Shown: one piece after another, positions 15,998 through 24,496 of the stretch | Layout of the letters: each line of letters begins with the position of its first letter | Numbering within the stretch: position 1 is the first letter of the stretch | From: CADEED01 sp035701825 | GTDB taxonomy: Bacteria; Pseudomonadota; Gammaproteobacteria; Steroidobacterales; Steroidobacteraceae | Assembly (NCBI GenBank): GCA_035701825.1 | Contig: DASSRK010000160.1 | Span: forward strand, 1-64,000 | DNA length: 64,000 bases | Reading direction: 5' to 3' | The notes under the pieces: generated by a model | Databases searched by the model: none | What the model was told of the DNA's origin: nothing | Seen by the model: the letters and a program-made list of their open reading frames with translations, nothing else | Position numbers and translations under genes: made by a program

Positions 15998-17968
15998 CTA
16001 GCCGGCGAGCAGCACGGCCTCGGCGTGCGCCAGCTGGTCGGGCGTGCCGCAGATCACCACGATGTCACCTTCCTGGAAGCGTGTCTCGCCCGGTGGATCG
16101 CGGCCGAGCACGCCGTCGCGCCGGATGCCGGTGAAGACGACCTCGGCGCCGGCCTGGCGGATTTCCTCCACCGCGCGGCCGATGCACCACGAGCCGGGCG
16201 GCACCACCACCGAGCGCACCTGTTCCTCGAACGGCGCATCCGCGTCGCCGTCGCCGCGCGCGATCACGGTGCGCAGCATCTCGTAGCGGTTGGCACGCAG
16301 CTCTTCCACCGAGCGCATGGCGCGTGCCGGCGGCACCTGCAGCGTCATCAGGACGTGCGACGCCAGCATCAGGCTGGCCTCGAAAGCCTCCGGCACCACT
16401 TCCGTGGCGCCCGCCTCCTTGAGCTCGCGCGAGCGCGTGTCGTCGGCGGTGCGCACCAGCACCGGCACGTCGCCGCGCAGGCGCCGCAAGGTACGCAGGA
16501 TGGCGAGCGCGGTGCGCGGATCGGAAAAGGAAATCACCACGGTATTGGCGGTGGCCAGGCCGCACTCCTGCAGCACCTGCTCGTCGGCCGAATCGCCGTA
16601 CACCACGGGCTGGCCGATCTGCCGCGCGGTGCGCACGCGCACCGGGTCGAGATCGATCGCCAGGTACTCGAAGCCCTGCGCCTCGAGCACGCGCGCGACG
16701 TTCTGCCCGACGCGGCCGAAGCCGCACAGGATGACGTGTTCGCGCTTGGCCACGGCGAGCGTCGCCGCGTCCTCGCGCTCCATGGCGGTCCTGGGCGGCC
16801 CGCGCTCACCCAGCAGCAGGCGCGCGATGCGCTTGTTGTTGGAGAGGATCAGCGGCGAGAGGACCATGGCCACCACCACCGCCACCAGCATGGGACGCGC
16901 AATGCCCGGATCGATGGCGCGCGCCTGCAGCAGCAGGGTCAGCAACGCGATGCCGAATTCCCCGCCGACGGCGAGCGTCAGGCCGGTGCGCAGCGCCTTG
17001 AAATTGGAATCCACGAACGGACGCGTGGCGCAGGCCGCGACCAATGCCTTGATGGAAATCATGGCGAACGCCAGCGCCAGGATCAGCCAGAACTCGCGCC
17101 ACAGCTCGTGGTAGTCGAGCAGGATGCCGACCGAGATGAAGAACAGGCCGAGCAGGATGTCGCGGAACGGCCGGATGACGCTGTCGACCTGGTGGCTGTA
17201 CTCGGTTTCGGCCAGCATCATGCCGGCGAGGAACGCGCCGAGCGCCATCGACAGGCCGGCCAGTTGCGAAGCCCAGGCGGCCGCCAGCGCCACGAGCAGC
17301 ACCGCCAGCGTGAACAGCTCGCGCATGCGGCTGTTGGCGATCACGTAGAGCAACGGCCGCAGCAGCCAGCGTCCCGCGGCCAGCACCACCAGCACCGCGG
17401 CCGTGCCCTCGAGCAGCAGCCGCACCATCTGCGGTACGCCGAACCCGGCGCCGCCCGGCGCGAGCGCCGAGGCCAGCGCCAGGAACGGCACCACGGCGAT
17501 GTCCTGGAACAGCACCACGCTGAAGGCGAGGCGGCCATGGGTGCGATTCAGCTCGGCGCGTTCGGCGAGCAGCGGCACGATGAGCACCGTGGAGCTCATG
17601 GCGACCACGCCGCCGATGACGATGCTCTGCGGCCAGGGCAGCCCGAACAGGTGCGCGATCGGCGCCACCACCGCGGTGGTGCCGAACACCTGCAGGCTGC
17701 CGAGGCCGAACACCTCGCGCCGCAGCGCCACCATGCGCGGCCAGGAGAATTCCAGGCCGAGCGTGAACAGCAGGAACACCACGCCGAGCTCGGCGAGCAG
17801 GTGGGTGGTCTCGGATTCCGGGAATACGCCGGCGGCATGCGGGCCGAGGGCCAATCCCACGGTGACATACCCGAGGATGGAAGGCAGTCCGAGCCGCCGC
17901 GCCAGCGTCACGACGAACACCGACACGGCCAACAGGACGATGATGAGAGCGAGGGGCGAATCGAACAT
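15998..17968 (-). CDS. CPA2-family cation:proton antiporter with TrkA domains
   Basis: A 656-aa inner-membrane antiporter of the KefB/KefC/YbaL type. Twelve or so transmembrane helices cover residues 1-380 (GLALGPHAAG and VVLFQDIAVVP are typical of CPA2). A cytoplasmic RCK/TrkA-N domain with the nucleotide-binding CGFGRVGQN follows near 414 and continues as YLAIDLDPVRV. A TrkA-C domain closes the protein (GDIVVICGTPDQLAHAE). It would exchange K+ or Na+ for H+ under control of a nucleotide or glutathione-like ligand. No kefF/kefG-type partner is adjacent. Confidence 0.92.
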   Translation of the reverse strand: MFDSPLALIIVLLAVSVFVVTLARRLGLPSILGYVTVGLALGPHAAGVFPESETTHLLAELGVVFLLFTLGLEFSWPRMVALRREVFGLGSLQVFGTTAVVAPIAHLFGLPWPQSIVIGGVVAMSSTVLIVPLLAERAELNRTHGRLAFSVVLFQDIAVVPFLALASALAPGGAGFGVPQMVRLLLEGTAAVLVVLAAGRWLLRPLLYVIANSRMRELFTLAVLLVALAAAWASQLAGLSMALGAFLAGMMLAETEYSHQVDSVIRPFRDILLGLFFISVGILLDYHELWREFWLILALAFAMISIKALVAACATRPFVDSNFKALRTGLTLAVGGEFGIALLTLLLQARAIDPGIARPMLVAVVVAMVLSPLILSNNKRIARLLLGERGPPRTAMEREDAATLAVAKREHVILCGFGRVGQNVARVLEAQGFEYLAIDLDPVRVRTARQIGQPVVYGDSADEQVLQECGLATANTVVISFSDPRTALAILRTLRRLRGDVPVLVRTADDTRSRELKEAGATEVVPEAFEASLMLASHVLMTLQVPPARAMRSVEELRANRYEMLRTVIARGDGDADAPFEEQVRSVVVPPGSWCIGRAVEEIRQAGAEVVFTGIRRDGVLGRDPPGETRFQEGDIVVICGTPDQLAHAEAVLLAG

Positions 17969-18019
17969 TGGCTGGAAAGTTAGCAGATCAGGCGGGCCGC
18001 GGGGTCCCTGGCAGGCCTG

Positions 18020-18640
18020 TCACGCGTCATCCGTATCGATCTCGAGCTGCGGCGCGATGCGCAGCACGTCGGCGAGCGTGCGGCAATCGAGCTTTTCCAT
18101 CATGCGCGCCTTGTACACCTCGACGGTGCGCGGGCTGATGTCGAGCGCCAGCGCGATCTCGCGGTTCGGCAGTCCGCGCGAAACCAGCGCCACCACCTCG
18201 CGCTCGCGCGGCGTGAGCCGCTCGATCCGGTGCCGCTGCCGCGCGGACTCGAACGCCTGCTTGTGGGCGGCGGCGTCGTGGGCGATGGCGTTCTGCAGCA
18301 CGTCGACCAGCACCGCGTCGTCGAACGGCTTCTCGAGGAAATCGAAGGCGCCGGCCTTCATGGCGGCGCGCGTGGTCGCGACGTCACCGTGCGCCGTCAG
18401 CAGGATCACCGGCAGCGAGACCTTGCGTTCCACGAGCTGCTGCTGCAGCTCGAGCCCGCTCATCCCGGACATCCTCAGGTCGGTGAGCAGGCAGCCGCGC
18501 CACTCCGGACGGTAGGTGCCGAGGAAATCCTCGGCGCTGGCGAACAGCTGCGAGCGCAGCCCCTTGAGCGACAGCAGCAACGCCACCGAGTCGCGCACCG
18601 ACGCGTCGTCATCCACCAGGAAAATCGTGGGCTCCAACAT
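18020..18640 (-). CDS. FixJ/NarL-type response regulator
   Basis: A 206-aa two-domain regulator. The receiver (1-120) has the acidic pocket VDDD (9-12), phospho-acceptor Asp54 in LLTDLRMSGMSG, Thr in ILLTAHGD and Lys in FLEKPFDD, all intact. The LuxR-type HTH covers about 141-200 (LTPREREVVALVSRGLPN, then EIALALDISPRTVEVYKAR). It is 2 bases downstream of the MASE1 histidine kinase gene, its obvious partner. The FixJ type is often tied to oxygen, redox or stress control, but the target genes are unknown. Confidence 0.93.
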   Translation of the reverse strand: MLEPTIFLVDDDASVRDSVALLLSLKGLRSQLFASAEDFLGTYRPEWRGCLLTDLRMSGMSGLELQQQLVERKVSLPVILLTAHGDVATTRAAMKAGAFDFLEKPFDDAVLVDVLQNAIAHDAAAHKQAFESARQRHRIERLTPREREVVALVSRGLPNREIALALDISPRTVEVYKARMMEKLDCRTLADVLRIAPQLEIDTDDA

Positions 18641-18642
18641 GC

Positions 18643-20565
18643 TCAGGTCCCCGTGTCTGCCGCCGCCGCGGACGCCTGCCTGGCGAGCGCCACGCGAAAG
18701 CAGGCGCCTCCCAGCCGCGCGCCGCGTTCGTACGTGAGCTCGCCGCCGAGCGCCGCCACCAGCGACCGGCTGATCGCGAGCCCCAGCCCCATGCCATCGG
18801 GCTTGGTGGTGTTGAACGGCTCGAACAATCCGGCCAGCGCCTCCGGCGCGACGCCGTCGCCGTCATCCTCCACCGACAGCACCGTGCGGTCGTGCTCGCC
18901 GCGAACACGAATCGCGATGCGCCGGCCGGCCGACTGCTTCACGGCGAGCGCATCCACGGCGTTCGATACGAGGTTGTACAGCACTATCTCGAGGTGCGTG
19001 CCGTCGGCGCGCAAGGTCGCGACGTCCGCGGCGACGTCGACTTCCAGCACCGCGCCCACCGCCTGAAGGCGTGCGTCGACGGCACGCGCCACCGATGCAC
19101 AGCAGGCGCGGATGTCCACGTCGTCGCTCGCCTGCTTGCCGCCCTGGTAGAAATCACGCAGGCGGCGCAACACGTCGGAGGCGCGCATCGCCTCGCGCAC
19201 CGCCTTGCCGAGCGTCGCGTCGAGACGCCCGTCCTGGCCCGCGAGCGGAGCGGCGAGGATCTCCGAGGCGCGTAGATAGCTCACCAGCGCGGTGATGGGC
19301 TGGTTGAGCTCGTGCGCGAGTGCCGACGCCAGCTCGCCGGCGACCGCGAAACGCATGGCGCGCGCCAGGATGCGATCGCGTTCGCGGGCCTCGGCCTGGG
19401 CGCGCTGGCGTTCGGTCGCGTCACGCACGATGACCAGCCAGCCGGGCTGCGCCGGGGATTCGAGCTGCGCCCAGGCGATCTCCGCGGGAAACGAGCTGCC
19501 GTCGCGCCGCACGCCCGCGACCGACCGGCGCCCCTCCGGTGCGCGCAGCGACACCTCCGGCAGCAGCTCGTGCAGCGGCGGAGGCGCGGCGGACTCATCG
19601 TCGAGCGCGAACAGGTGTCGCGCGACGGCATTCGTGGTGATGACACCGCCGCCCGGGCTCACCGTGATCACCGCATCGGGCGCCGCGGCGAGCAAGGCGC
19701 GCAGCTCCGCTTCACCCGCCGCGACGCGCGCCAGCGCGTTGGCGCGCTCGGTCACCACGGTCCCGAGCAGCAATCCCGTCGAGCACAGCGTCACCATCAG
19801 GAACTGCAGTTCGATGAGCGGCGTGACCGGATTGAGATCCTCGATCGCCACGACGAGTCCGACCTGGATGGCGAGCGCGCCCAGCATCGCGCCCTTGGCG
19901 CCCCAGCGCGCGGCGATCCAGATGATGGGCACGAACAAGGGATAGAAGAAGCGCAAACGGTCCGAGACCTGCAGGCCGAAGATCAGCCACACGAACAGCG
20001 CCACCAGCGCCGCCTGTGCCAGTACTTCCGTCCAGCGCGCGCGCACCGACCGCCAACCCTGGCGCCAATCCGCCGCGGCCAGCATCAGGGGCGTGAGCAT
20101 CAGGATTCCGTTGACGTCGCCGACCCAGTACTGCGCGATGCTCTCGATGGCCAGCTCATCCGGCAGCACGCCGCTCACGGTGAACAGCGCCACGTAGCCG
20201 CCGGAGACCATCAGGCTGGCGACGACCACCCCTGCGGCAAAACGCACCGCGCCGGACAGCACGCGCGTTTCCTCGCCCGCCGGCCGAGCCGCGAGGAAGT
20301 GCGCGAGGCCGCCGTAGACGAGCGCGATGAGCGCCGAGGAAGCCGCGAGCACCAGCGTTGGCGCCGGCGAATCGCGTACCACGACTTCCGCCATGAACGC
20401 GCCGACGGCCACCACGGGCGCCCACTTCGGGCCGCGCCACAGCAGGTAGGCGAGCGCCACTCCGGTCTGCGGATTCCAGGGTGTGATTCCGAGCTTGAGT
20501 ACGGGCTGGATGAAACTCACCCAGTCGACCGCGACGTACCCGAGCACGAAAGCCAGTGCGTGCAC
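18643..20565 (-). CDS. MASE1-PAS sensor histidine kinase
   Basis: Integral-membrane sensor kinase, 640 aa from a GTG at 20565. An N-terminal MASE1 sensor with about eight helices opens with the hallmark WNPQTGVALAYLLW. A PAS domain (RALLAAAPDAVITVSPGGG) follows, then HisKA with the phospho-His in ALAHELNQPITALVSYL (about 417), then HATPase_c with NLVSNAVDAL, DGDGVAPE and GMGLGLAI. The open frame runs back to 20769, but that extra part is not MASE1-like and contains a 9-bp hairpin. GAGGA lies 4 bases before GTG 20565, so I favour it. It pairs with the adjacent FixJ-type regulator. Confidence 0.9.
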   Translation of the reverse strand: MHALAFVLGYVAVDWVSFIQPVLKLGITPWNPQTGVALAYLLWRGPKWAPVVAVGAFMAEVVVRDSPAPTLVLAASSALIALVYGGLAHFLAARPAGEETRVLSGAVRFAAGVVVASLMVSGGYVALFTVSGVLPDELAIESIAQYWVGDVNGILMLTPLMLAAADWRQGWRSVRARWTEVLAQAALVALFVWLIFGLQVSDRLRFFYPLFVPIIWIAARWGAKGAMLGALAIQVGLVVAIEDLNPVTPLIELQFLMVTLCSTGLLLGTVVTERANALARVAAGEAELRALLAAAPDAVITVSPGGGVITTNAVARHLFALDDESAAPPPLHELLPEVSLRAPEGRRSVAGVRRDGSSFPAEIAWAQLESPAQPGWLVIVRDATERQRAQAEARERDRILARAMRFAVAGELASALAHELNQPITALVSYLRASEILAAPLAGQDGRLDATLGKAVREAMRASDVLRRLRDFYQGGKQASDDVDIRACCASVARAVDARLQAVGAVLEVDVAADVATLRADGTHLEIVLYNLVSNAVDALAVKQSAGRRIAIRVRGEHDRTVLSVEDDGDGVAPEALAGLFEPFNTTKPDGMGLGLAISRSLVAALGGELTYERGARLGGACFRVALARQASAAAADTGT

Positions 20566-20592
20566 TACGTCCTCGAGGGAGGGAAAGAAGGA

Positions 20593-20620
20593 CCAAGGCC
20601 GGAACGTTGAACGGCCTTGG
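20593..20620. promoter_or_regulatory. Inverted repeat upstream of MASE1 kinase
   Basis: CCAAGGCCG (20593-20601) and CGGCCTTGG (20612-20620) are exact complements with a 10-base loop. It lies 28 bases upstream of the preferred GTG of the kinase gene, in a stretch that does not look coding. It could be an operator or a structured leader. If the kinase actually starts at 20769 the repeat would be inside the gene. Confidence 0.4.
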
Positions 20621-20780
20621 CCCACCCGAAGGGTCCCCCTGGAAAACACCGGGCCGCCGAACCGTAGCGGGTGCAGGTAGCCCGGACAATTCGCGCTGTC
20701 CCGTACGGGGAATTTTCCCATCATCCAGAAGAGCCCCGGCGTTCGCACCTTGGTCGAGACGCGGATCATCGCCGATCACT

Positions 20781-20802
20781 ACCCGCGGCGCAGCCCGCGG
20801 GT
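20781..20802. terminator. GC-rich hairpin after the envelope operon
   Basis: ACCCGCGG (20781-20788) and CCGCGGGT (20795-20802) pair perfectly around a 6-base loop. It lies about 50 bases beyond the last gene of the minus-strand envelope operon (stop at 20851). There is no T-run, so this is a weak terminator candidate at best. Confidence 0.35.
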
Positions 20803-20850
20803 GCGTCGCAGCCGGCCTTGCGGGTCAGTTGCCGCCGGGAGCGGCCACGC

Positions 20851-21210
20851 TCAGGAGCTCATGAATACCGTGGTGTCGTAGCGCTCGAAGTTCTGCAGCG
20901 CGCGCCGGTAGGCGGTCTGCAGCATCTTCTCCGCCACCTTGTCAGCCCGCGGCGAGAGCAGCATGCGCAGCACCACGTCGTCGGCCGGGCGTGAATTGTC
21001 GTCGCCCAGGTATTGCTCGATGAGCTTGGCGACGCGATTGCAGGTCTCGTTGGTGAAGCGCAAGTGCGCGCCGTCATAGACGGCGTCCTGCGTGGGGCCG
21101 TATGAGGCGCGCGCCTCGGCGGTGAGCTCGTACAGGAAGCTCGCCATCAGCCGCGCCTTGTCCGCCAGCGCCATCTCGCTGAAGAAGCTGATCTCGGACT
21201 GCAGGTTCAT
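20851..21210 (-). CDS. Small conserved protein at end of Agl/Exb-like operon
   Basis: A 119-aa, mainly helical cytoplasmic protein without signal peptide or membrane segment. Recognisable stretches are FFSEMALADKARLMASFLYE and a C-terminal YRRALQNFERYDTTVFMSS. It begins 14 bases after the AgmX/TonB-like gene and is the last gene of the operon. I do not recognise a domain. Position suggests a cytoplasmic accessory of the motor. The longer frame that continues upstream to 22086 is an antisense-type shadow of the TonB-like gene and is not used. Confidence 0.75.
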   Translation of the reverse strand: MNLQSEISFFSEMALADKARLMASFLYELTAEARASYGPTQDAVYDGAHLRFTNETCNRVAKLIEQYLGDDNSRPADDVVLRMLLSPRADKVAEKMLQTAYRRALQNFERYDTTVFMSS

Positions 21211-21224
21211 GGCACGGGCCCTGG

Positions 21225-22130
21225 CTAGGCCGCCGGGAAGAAGTCGATCGGCTTGCTCACCACCAGCGGCTCGACGTCCGCGGGCTTGAAGCGGATCAGG
21301 CGCACGCGCGCCACGATCTTCTTCTCGAGCTCCGGATCGTTCAGCTCGCTCGACACCACGCGGCAGGCGCTGATCTCGCCCGACGGCTCGATCTTGAACT
21401 CGAGCACCAGCTTGCCCTGCAGCTCCGGCTTGTCGCGCAGCGCGCGGCCGTAGAGCGCGTACAGCGCGCCCTTGTTGCGGTCGAAGACGACTTCCACTTC
21501 CTCGCGGGCGCGCGACGCCTTGCCGCTGGTGCCGGTGCGTTGCACGCGGCCACCGGCATTCGGGTCGAGACCCTGGCCGTGCTGGACCTGCGTCGTGGTG
21601 TGCGTGCCGATGGCGCCCGCGCCGCCGCCGAAACCCCGCGCGAGGTTCGACGTATTGATGCCGCCAGAGGCGCGGCCGGCTTGTGAAGTGATCAGGGTGC
21701 GCTCCGAGCGCGCATCCTCGACCGGCGTCTTCATCTGCGGGTTCTCGAGGTCGAGGTTCTGGTCGCGCAGATCCGCCAGCTCGTCGGCCAGCGCCAGCAT
21801 GCCCTGCTTGCGCACGTCGGGCTTGGGCTTCTCGACCGGCTTCTGTTCCGGCTTCGGCTTCTCCTGCTCCGGCTTCTTCTCGGGTTCCGGCGGCGGAGGC
21901 GGCGGCGGCGGCTTCGGCTTCTCGACGATGAGCTGCACGACGCGCTCCGGCAGGTCCTCGACCTTCGGCTTCGCGCGTTGCGGCATCGGCAGCAGCCAGA
22001 TGAGGATCGCGAGCAGCGTCGCGATGATCAGCAGGATCCGCAGCAGCCGTTTGAAGCGCCGCTCGCTCTCCTCGCCCGGAGCCCACGGCAGCTCGAAGCG
22101 GCGGAAATATGGAGCGAGACCCAGGCTCAT
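21225..22130 (-). CDS. AgmX/PglI C-terminal (TonB-like) protein
   Basis: A 301-aa protein built like TonB: cytoplasmic N-terminus, one transmembrane helix (about 29-49, LLRILLIIATLLAILIWLLP), a Pro/Lys/Glu-rich spacer (about 65-110, with a run of eight Pro) and a C-terminal domain (about 205-301). The C-terminal domain contains GALYALYGRAL and KLVLEFKIEPSGEI and belongs to the AgmX/PglI-type TonB_C relatives. Such proteins carry motion from an ExbB/ExbD motor across the periplasm to an outer-membrane partner. Start overlaps the ExbD-2 gene by 4 bases. In Myxococcus, AgmX and PglI are gliding-related. Confidence 0.82.
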   Translation of the reverse strand: MSLGLAPYFRRFELPWAPGEESERRFKRLLRILLIIATLLAILIWLLPMPQRAKPKVEDLPERVVQLIVEKPKPPPPPPPPEPEKKPEQEKPKPEQKPVEKPKPDVRKQGMLALADELADLRDQNLDLENPQMKTPVEDARSERTLITSQAGRASGGINTSNLARGFGGGAGAIGTHTTTQVQHGQGLDPNAGGRVQRTGTSGKASRAREEVEVVFDRNKGALYALYGRALRDKPELQGKLVLEFKIEPSGEISACRVVSSELNDPELEKKIVARVRLIRFKPADVEPLVVSKPIDFFPAA

Positions 22131-22633
22131 GCGCCGGCCCTCGCGGCCACTTCCTTCTGCATCACGGCGAGCGAGACCTTGCCGTAGTCGGCGGCCGTGG
22201 CGGTCGCCATGACGCGCTTGAGCACGGTGAACGGCGTGCCCTTGTCACCCATGATGGTGACCTCGCGGTCGGCCAGGTCCTGCTGCGCGGTGGTGCGCAG
22301 GCTGGTGTCGTTCTGTTCCTTGAGCGCGGCGCGCAGCGGCTCGATGATCAGCTGCGCGTCGGCGTTGTTGACTTCGGCCACCTTGGCGACCACGCGGCCG
22401 TTAACCAGCAGGTCTTCCTTGGTGACCATGACCACCACGGTCTCGCGCGGTTTGATCTCGGCGATCGACTGCGGCACGGTGATCTGCTTGGTGTTGGGCA
22501 GGATCTCCACGTCCGAGCTGTGCAGCAGCAGGAACACCACCAGCATGGTCAGCATGTCGATGAAGGGCACCAGCGCCATGTGGCTGCCGTGATGGCCGCG
22601 CTGGCGATGCTTCTTGATGCGATACGGAGTCAC
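22127..22633 (-). CDS. ExbD/TolR-family protein 2
   Basis: A 168-aa motor subunit with a short cytoplasmic N-terminus, one transmembrane helix and a periplasmic domain. The essential helix Asp is Asp26 in LVPFIDMLTMLVVFLL, the residue that carries protons in ExbD/TolR/MotB-type motors. The periplasmic part (about 45-165) has DREVTIMGDKGTPFTVLKRV, the typical ExbD end. It overlaps both the first ExbD (ATGA at 22630-22633) and the TonB-like gene by 4 bases, so the three are translationally coupled. Two non-identical ExbDs per one ExbB recall AglQ and AglS of Myxococcus. Confidence 0.9.
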   Translation of the reverse strand: MTPYRIKKHRQRGHHGSHMALVPFIDMLTMLVVFLLLHSSDVEILPNTKQITVPQSIAEIKPRETVVVMVTKEDLLVNGRVVAKVAEVNNADAQLIIEPLRAALKEQNDTSLRTTAQQDLADREVTIMGDKGTPFTVLKRVMATATAADYGKVSLAVMQKEVAARAGA

Positions 22634-23166
22634 TTCGCACCTCCGGCCGCCGCGCCGGTGAGCGGCGCATCACCCACGGAGATGTCCGGGAACAGCTCGA
22701 CCAGCTTGATGCTCGGCCCGGAGTGGTCCTGCCAGACGCGCGTGTTGTCCATGGTCTGGACCAGCACGTCGTAGGGGATGTCGGCCTCGAGCAGCACGCT
22801 CGCCGCCAGCGTGTCCGGGTACCTGGCCTTCACCTGCTTGAGGAATTCCGACAGGTCGTTGTAGTCGTAGTCGCCCGCCTTCTTCGGCGAGGTATGCAGC
22901 ACACCCGAGTTGCGGTCCGCGATCTCGATGGCGTTCTGCCGCACGATCACCTCGAGATTGAGCCCTTTGGGAAGCTCCGGCACCGAGGAGTTGGGCGCCG
23001 GGAGATTCAGCTCGAGGATGTTCGTGTTGGAGAACACCGCCGTGAACAGCAGGAAGAACACCAGGATGACCATCATGTCGATCATCGGCACGATGTTCAG
23101 ATCGTTGCGGCCGCGATATTTCGCGTGATTGCGCATCGCGCGCGCGGCGAGCTTGGATGAAGCCAT
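22630..23166 (-). CDS. ExbD/TolR-family protein 1
   Basis: A 178-aa ExbD/TolR homologue. The transmembrane helix (about 24-45) contains the proton-carrying Asp30 in IVPMIDMMVILVFFLL. The periplasmic domain is longer than usual between the helix and the terminal beta-alpha unit and includes LLEADIPYDVLVQTMDNTRV. The tail DAPLTGAAAGGAK is flexible. It is 47 bases after the TolQ/ExbB gene and overlaps the second ExbD by 4 bases. The partner is surely the channel protein encoded just upstream. Confidence 0.9.
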   Translation of the reverse strand: MASSKLAARAMRNHAKYRGRNDLNIVPMIDMMVILVFFLLFTAVFSNTNILELNLPAPNSSVPELPKGLNLEVIVRQNAIEIADRNSGVLHTSPKKAGDYDYNDLSEFLKQVKARYPDTLAASVLLEADIPYDVLVQTMDNTRVWQDHSGPSIKLVELFPDISVGDAPLTGAAAGGAK

Positions 23167-23213
23167 CGCTTACTTCCTGTGGGCGGTTGCCAGTCGGTGC
23201 GGTCGCGGCGTCT

Positions 23214-23912
23214 TCAGGCCGGACGCGGTGCCGGGGCGCGCGGCGCCATCGCCGGCGTGCCGCCCGGGGCGGTCGGCTCCGAGTAGCGCTCGGTGATGGA
23301 GTTCAGGAACTTCACCACCGCGATCTCCAGGCTGTCGATCAGCGAGGTGGTCTTGGCCTCGAGGAACATGTGCGACAGCAGCAGCGTGATGGCGACGCCC
23401 AGGCCCATGGCGGTGTTGTTCATGGCCTCGGAGATCGCGGCCGCGAGCAGCGACGCCTTCTCGGCCGGGTTGGCCTGCGACACCGCGCCGAACGCGTGGA
23501 TCAGCGCCAGGATGGTTCCCAGCAGGCCGACCAGCATGCCGATGTTGGCGAGCGAGCTCAGGTAGTGCGTGCGCTTTTCCAGGCGCGGCACGATCTCGAG
23601 CAGCGACTCTTCCATCGCCTGCTGGATGTCGTCACGGCGGCGCGCGGTCGCGAGGCGCGCGAGGCCGTACTTGAGGACCGTGCCGATCTGCGCCTGCGAG
23701 TTGTTGGCGAGCGAGATGGCCTGCTTGAAGTTGCCGGCGCCGAGGTGCGGCGCGACTTCGTCCCACAGGTTGCGGTTCTTGATGGTTTCCTTGGTGAGGT
23801 AGAACCAGCGCTCGACGGCGATGGACACACCGACCACGAAGATGATGGCGAGCGGCCACAGGAAGAAGCCACCCTCCTTGAAGAATATGGCAATTGATTT
23901 CAGGGCATCCAC
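23214..23912 (-). CDS. MotA/TolQ/ExbB proton channel protein
   Basis: A 232-aa inner-membrane protein with three helices (about 14-34, 122-145, 160-182), the ExbB/TolQ/AglR layout. Key stretches are SSLANIGMLVGLLGTILALI and NNTAMGLGVAITLLLSHMFL, the two pore-lining helices. It would form the pentameric stator around the ExbD dimer and convert proton-motive force into motion. The GTG start at 23912 has AGGAG 7 bases upstream. The Pro/Ala-rich tail of about 25 residues is not typical and is probably disordered. Confidence 0.92.
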   Translation of the reverse strand: MDALKSIAIFFKEGGFFLWPLAIIFVVGVSIAVERWFYLTKETIKNRNLWDEVAPHLGAGNFKQAISLANNSQAQIGTVLKYGLARLATARRRDDIQQAMEESLLEIVPRLEKRTHYLSSLANIGMLVGLLGTILALIHAFGAVSQANPAEKASLLAAAISEAMNNTAMGLGVAITLLLSHMFLEAKTTSLIDSLEIAVVKFLNSITERYSEPTAPGGTPAMAPRAPAPRPA

Positions 23913-23991
23913 GGGAAAACTCCTCTGACAAACAAGGGCGGGGGCTCAAGGCATCGCAAGATTGCGTTACATAAGTGACAAAAACTGCGAA

Positions 23992-24495
23992 TCACTTCTC
24001 AGGCTTGTTTGTGGGCGCCGCGGCGCCCGGTTGAAGCGCTTCGAAGTAGCGGTTCTGTCGGCGAAATACGTCACGGTCGACCGGCTCGAGCACTTCGTCG
24101 AGCAGGCTGTTCACGGGGCGCCCGACGAGATCGCCGAGCTCGGCGCTGCGCCACGGCACGATGTACAGCACCTTGGGCAGCTCGCGGTTGCCGGTGATCT
24201 GCGTGGACTCGAGGTCGAGGCGATCCCGGGCGTTGCTCTTGCCGGCGGCGGGGGCCGCGGGCCTGGCCGGGTTGTTAGCCGTGCCGCGCGCGGGGCTGGC
24301 CGCGGGCCGCGCGGCGGGCTGCTGCGTGGAAGACGCCGGCGGGCTCGCGGCGGGCGGCGTGACCGGCGCCGCCGCCGGGGCCGAGGTGTTGACGCCCGGC
24401 TCGAGATCGTCGCGCTGCGCGGGTTGCGGCGCCTGTGCCTTGGCCACGGCCACCGCCGCCAGCAGCAACATCGCCCCGACGAGTAGTTTGTTCAT
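23992..24495 (-). CDS. Secreted Pro/Ala-rich protein of unknown function
   Basis: A 167-aa exported protein. It has a signal peptide (LLVGAMLLLAAVAVAKAQA), a low-complexity Ala/Pro/Ser linker (about 35-85) and a conserved-looking C-terminal block (about 90-160: LDLESTQITGNRELPKVLYI, then WRSAELGDLVGRPVNSLLDE). It starts directly after the TPR gene (TGACATG) with AAGGAGG 5 bases before ATG 24495, so translation is coupled. The linker-plus-module shape suits a periplasmic adaptor of the adjacent ExbB/ExbD motor. No family recognised. Confidence 0.8.
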   Translation of the reverse strand: MNKLLVGAMLLLAAVAVAKAQAPQPAQRDDLEPGVNTSAPAAAPVTPPAASPPASSTQQPAARPAASPARGTANNPARPAAPAAGKSNARDRLDLESTQITGNRELPKVLYIVPWRSAELGDLVGRPVNSLLDEVLEPVDRDVFRRQNRYFEALQPGAAAPTNKPEK

Positions 24496-24496
24496 G

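Noticed and set aside
16025..17983. 652-codon plus-strand open frame antisense to the CPA2 antiporter
   Set aside because: Composition is that of a GC3 shadow and the real membrane protein is certain.
20851..22086. 411-codon frame as one long gene
   Set aside because: Only its last 119 codons are protein-like; the upstream part overlaps the TonB-like gene in the wrong frame and is Arg/Ala-rich shadow.
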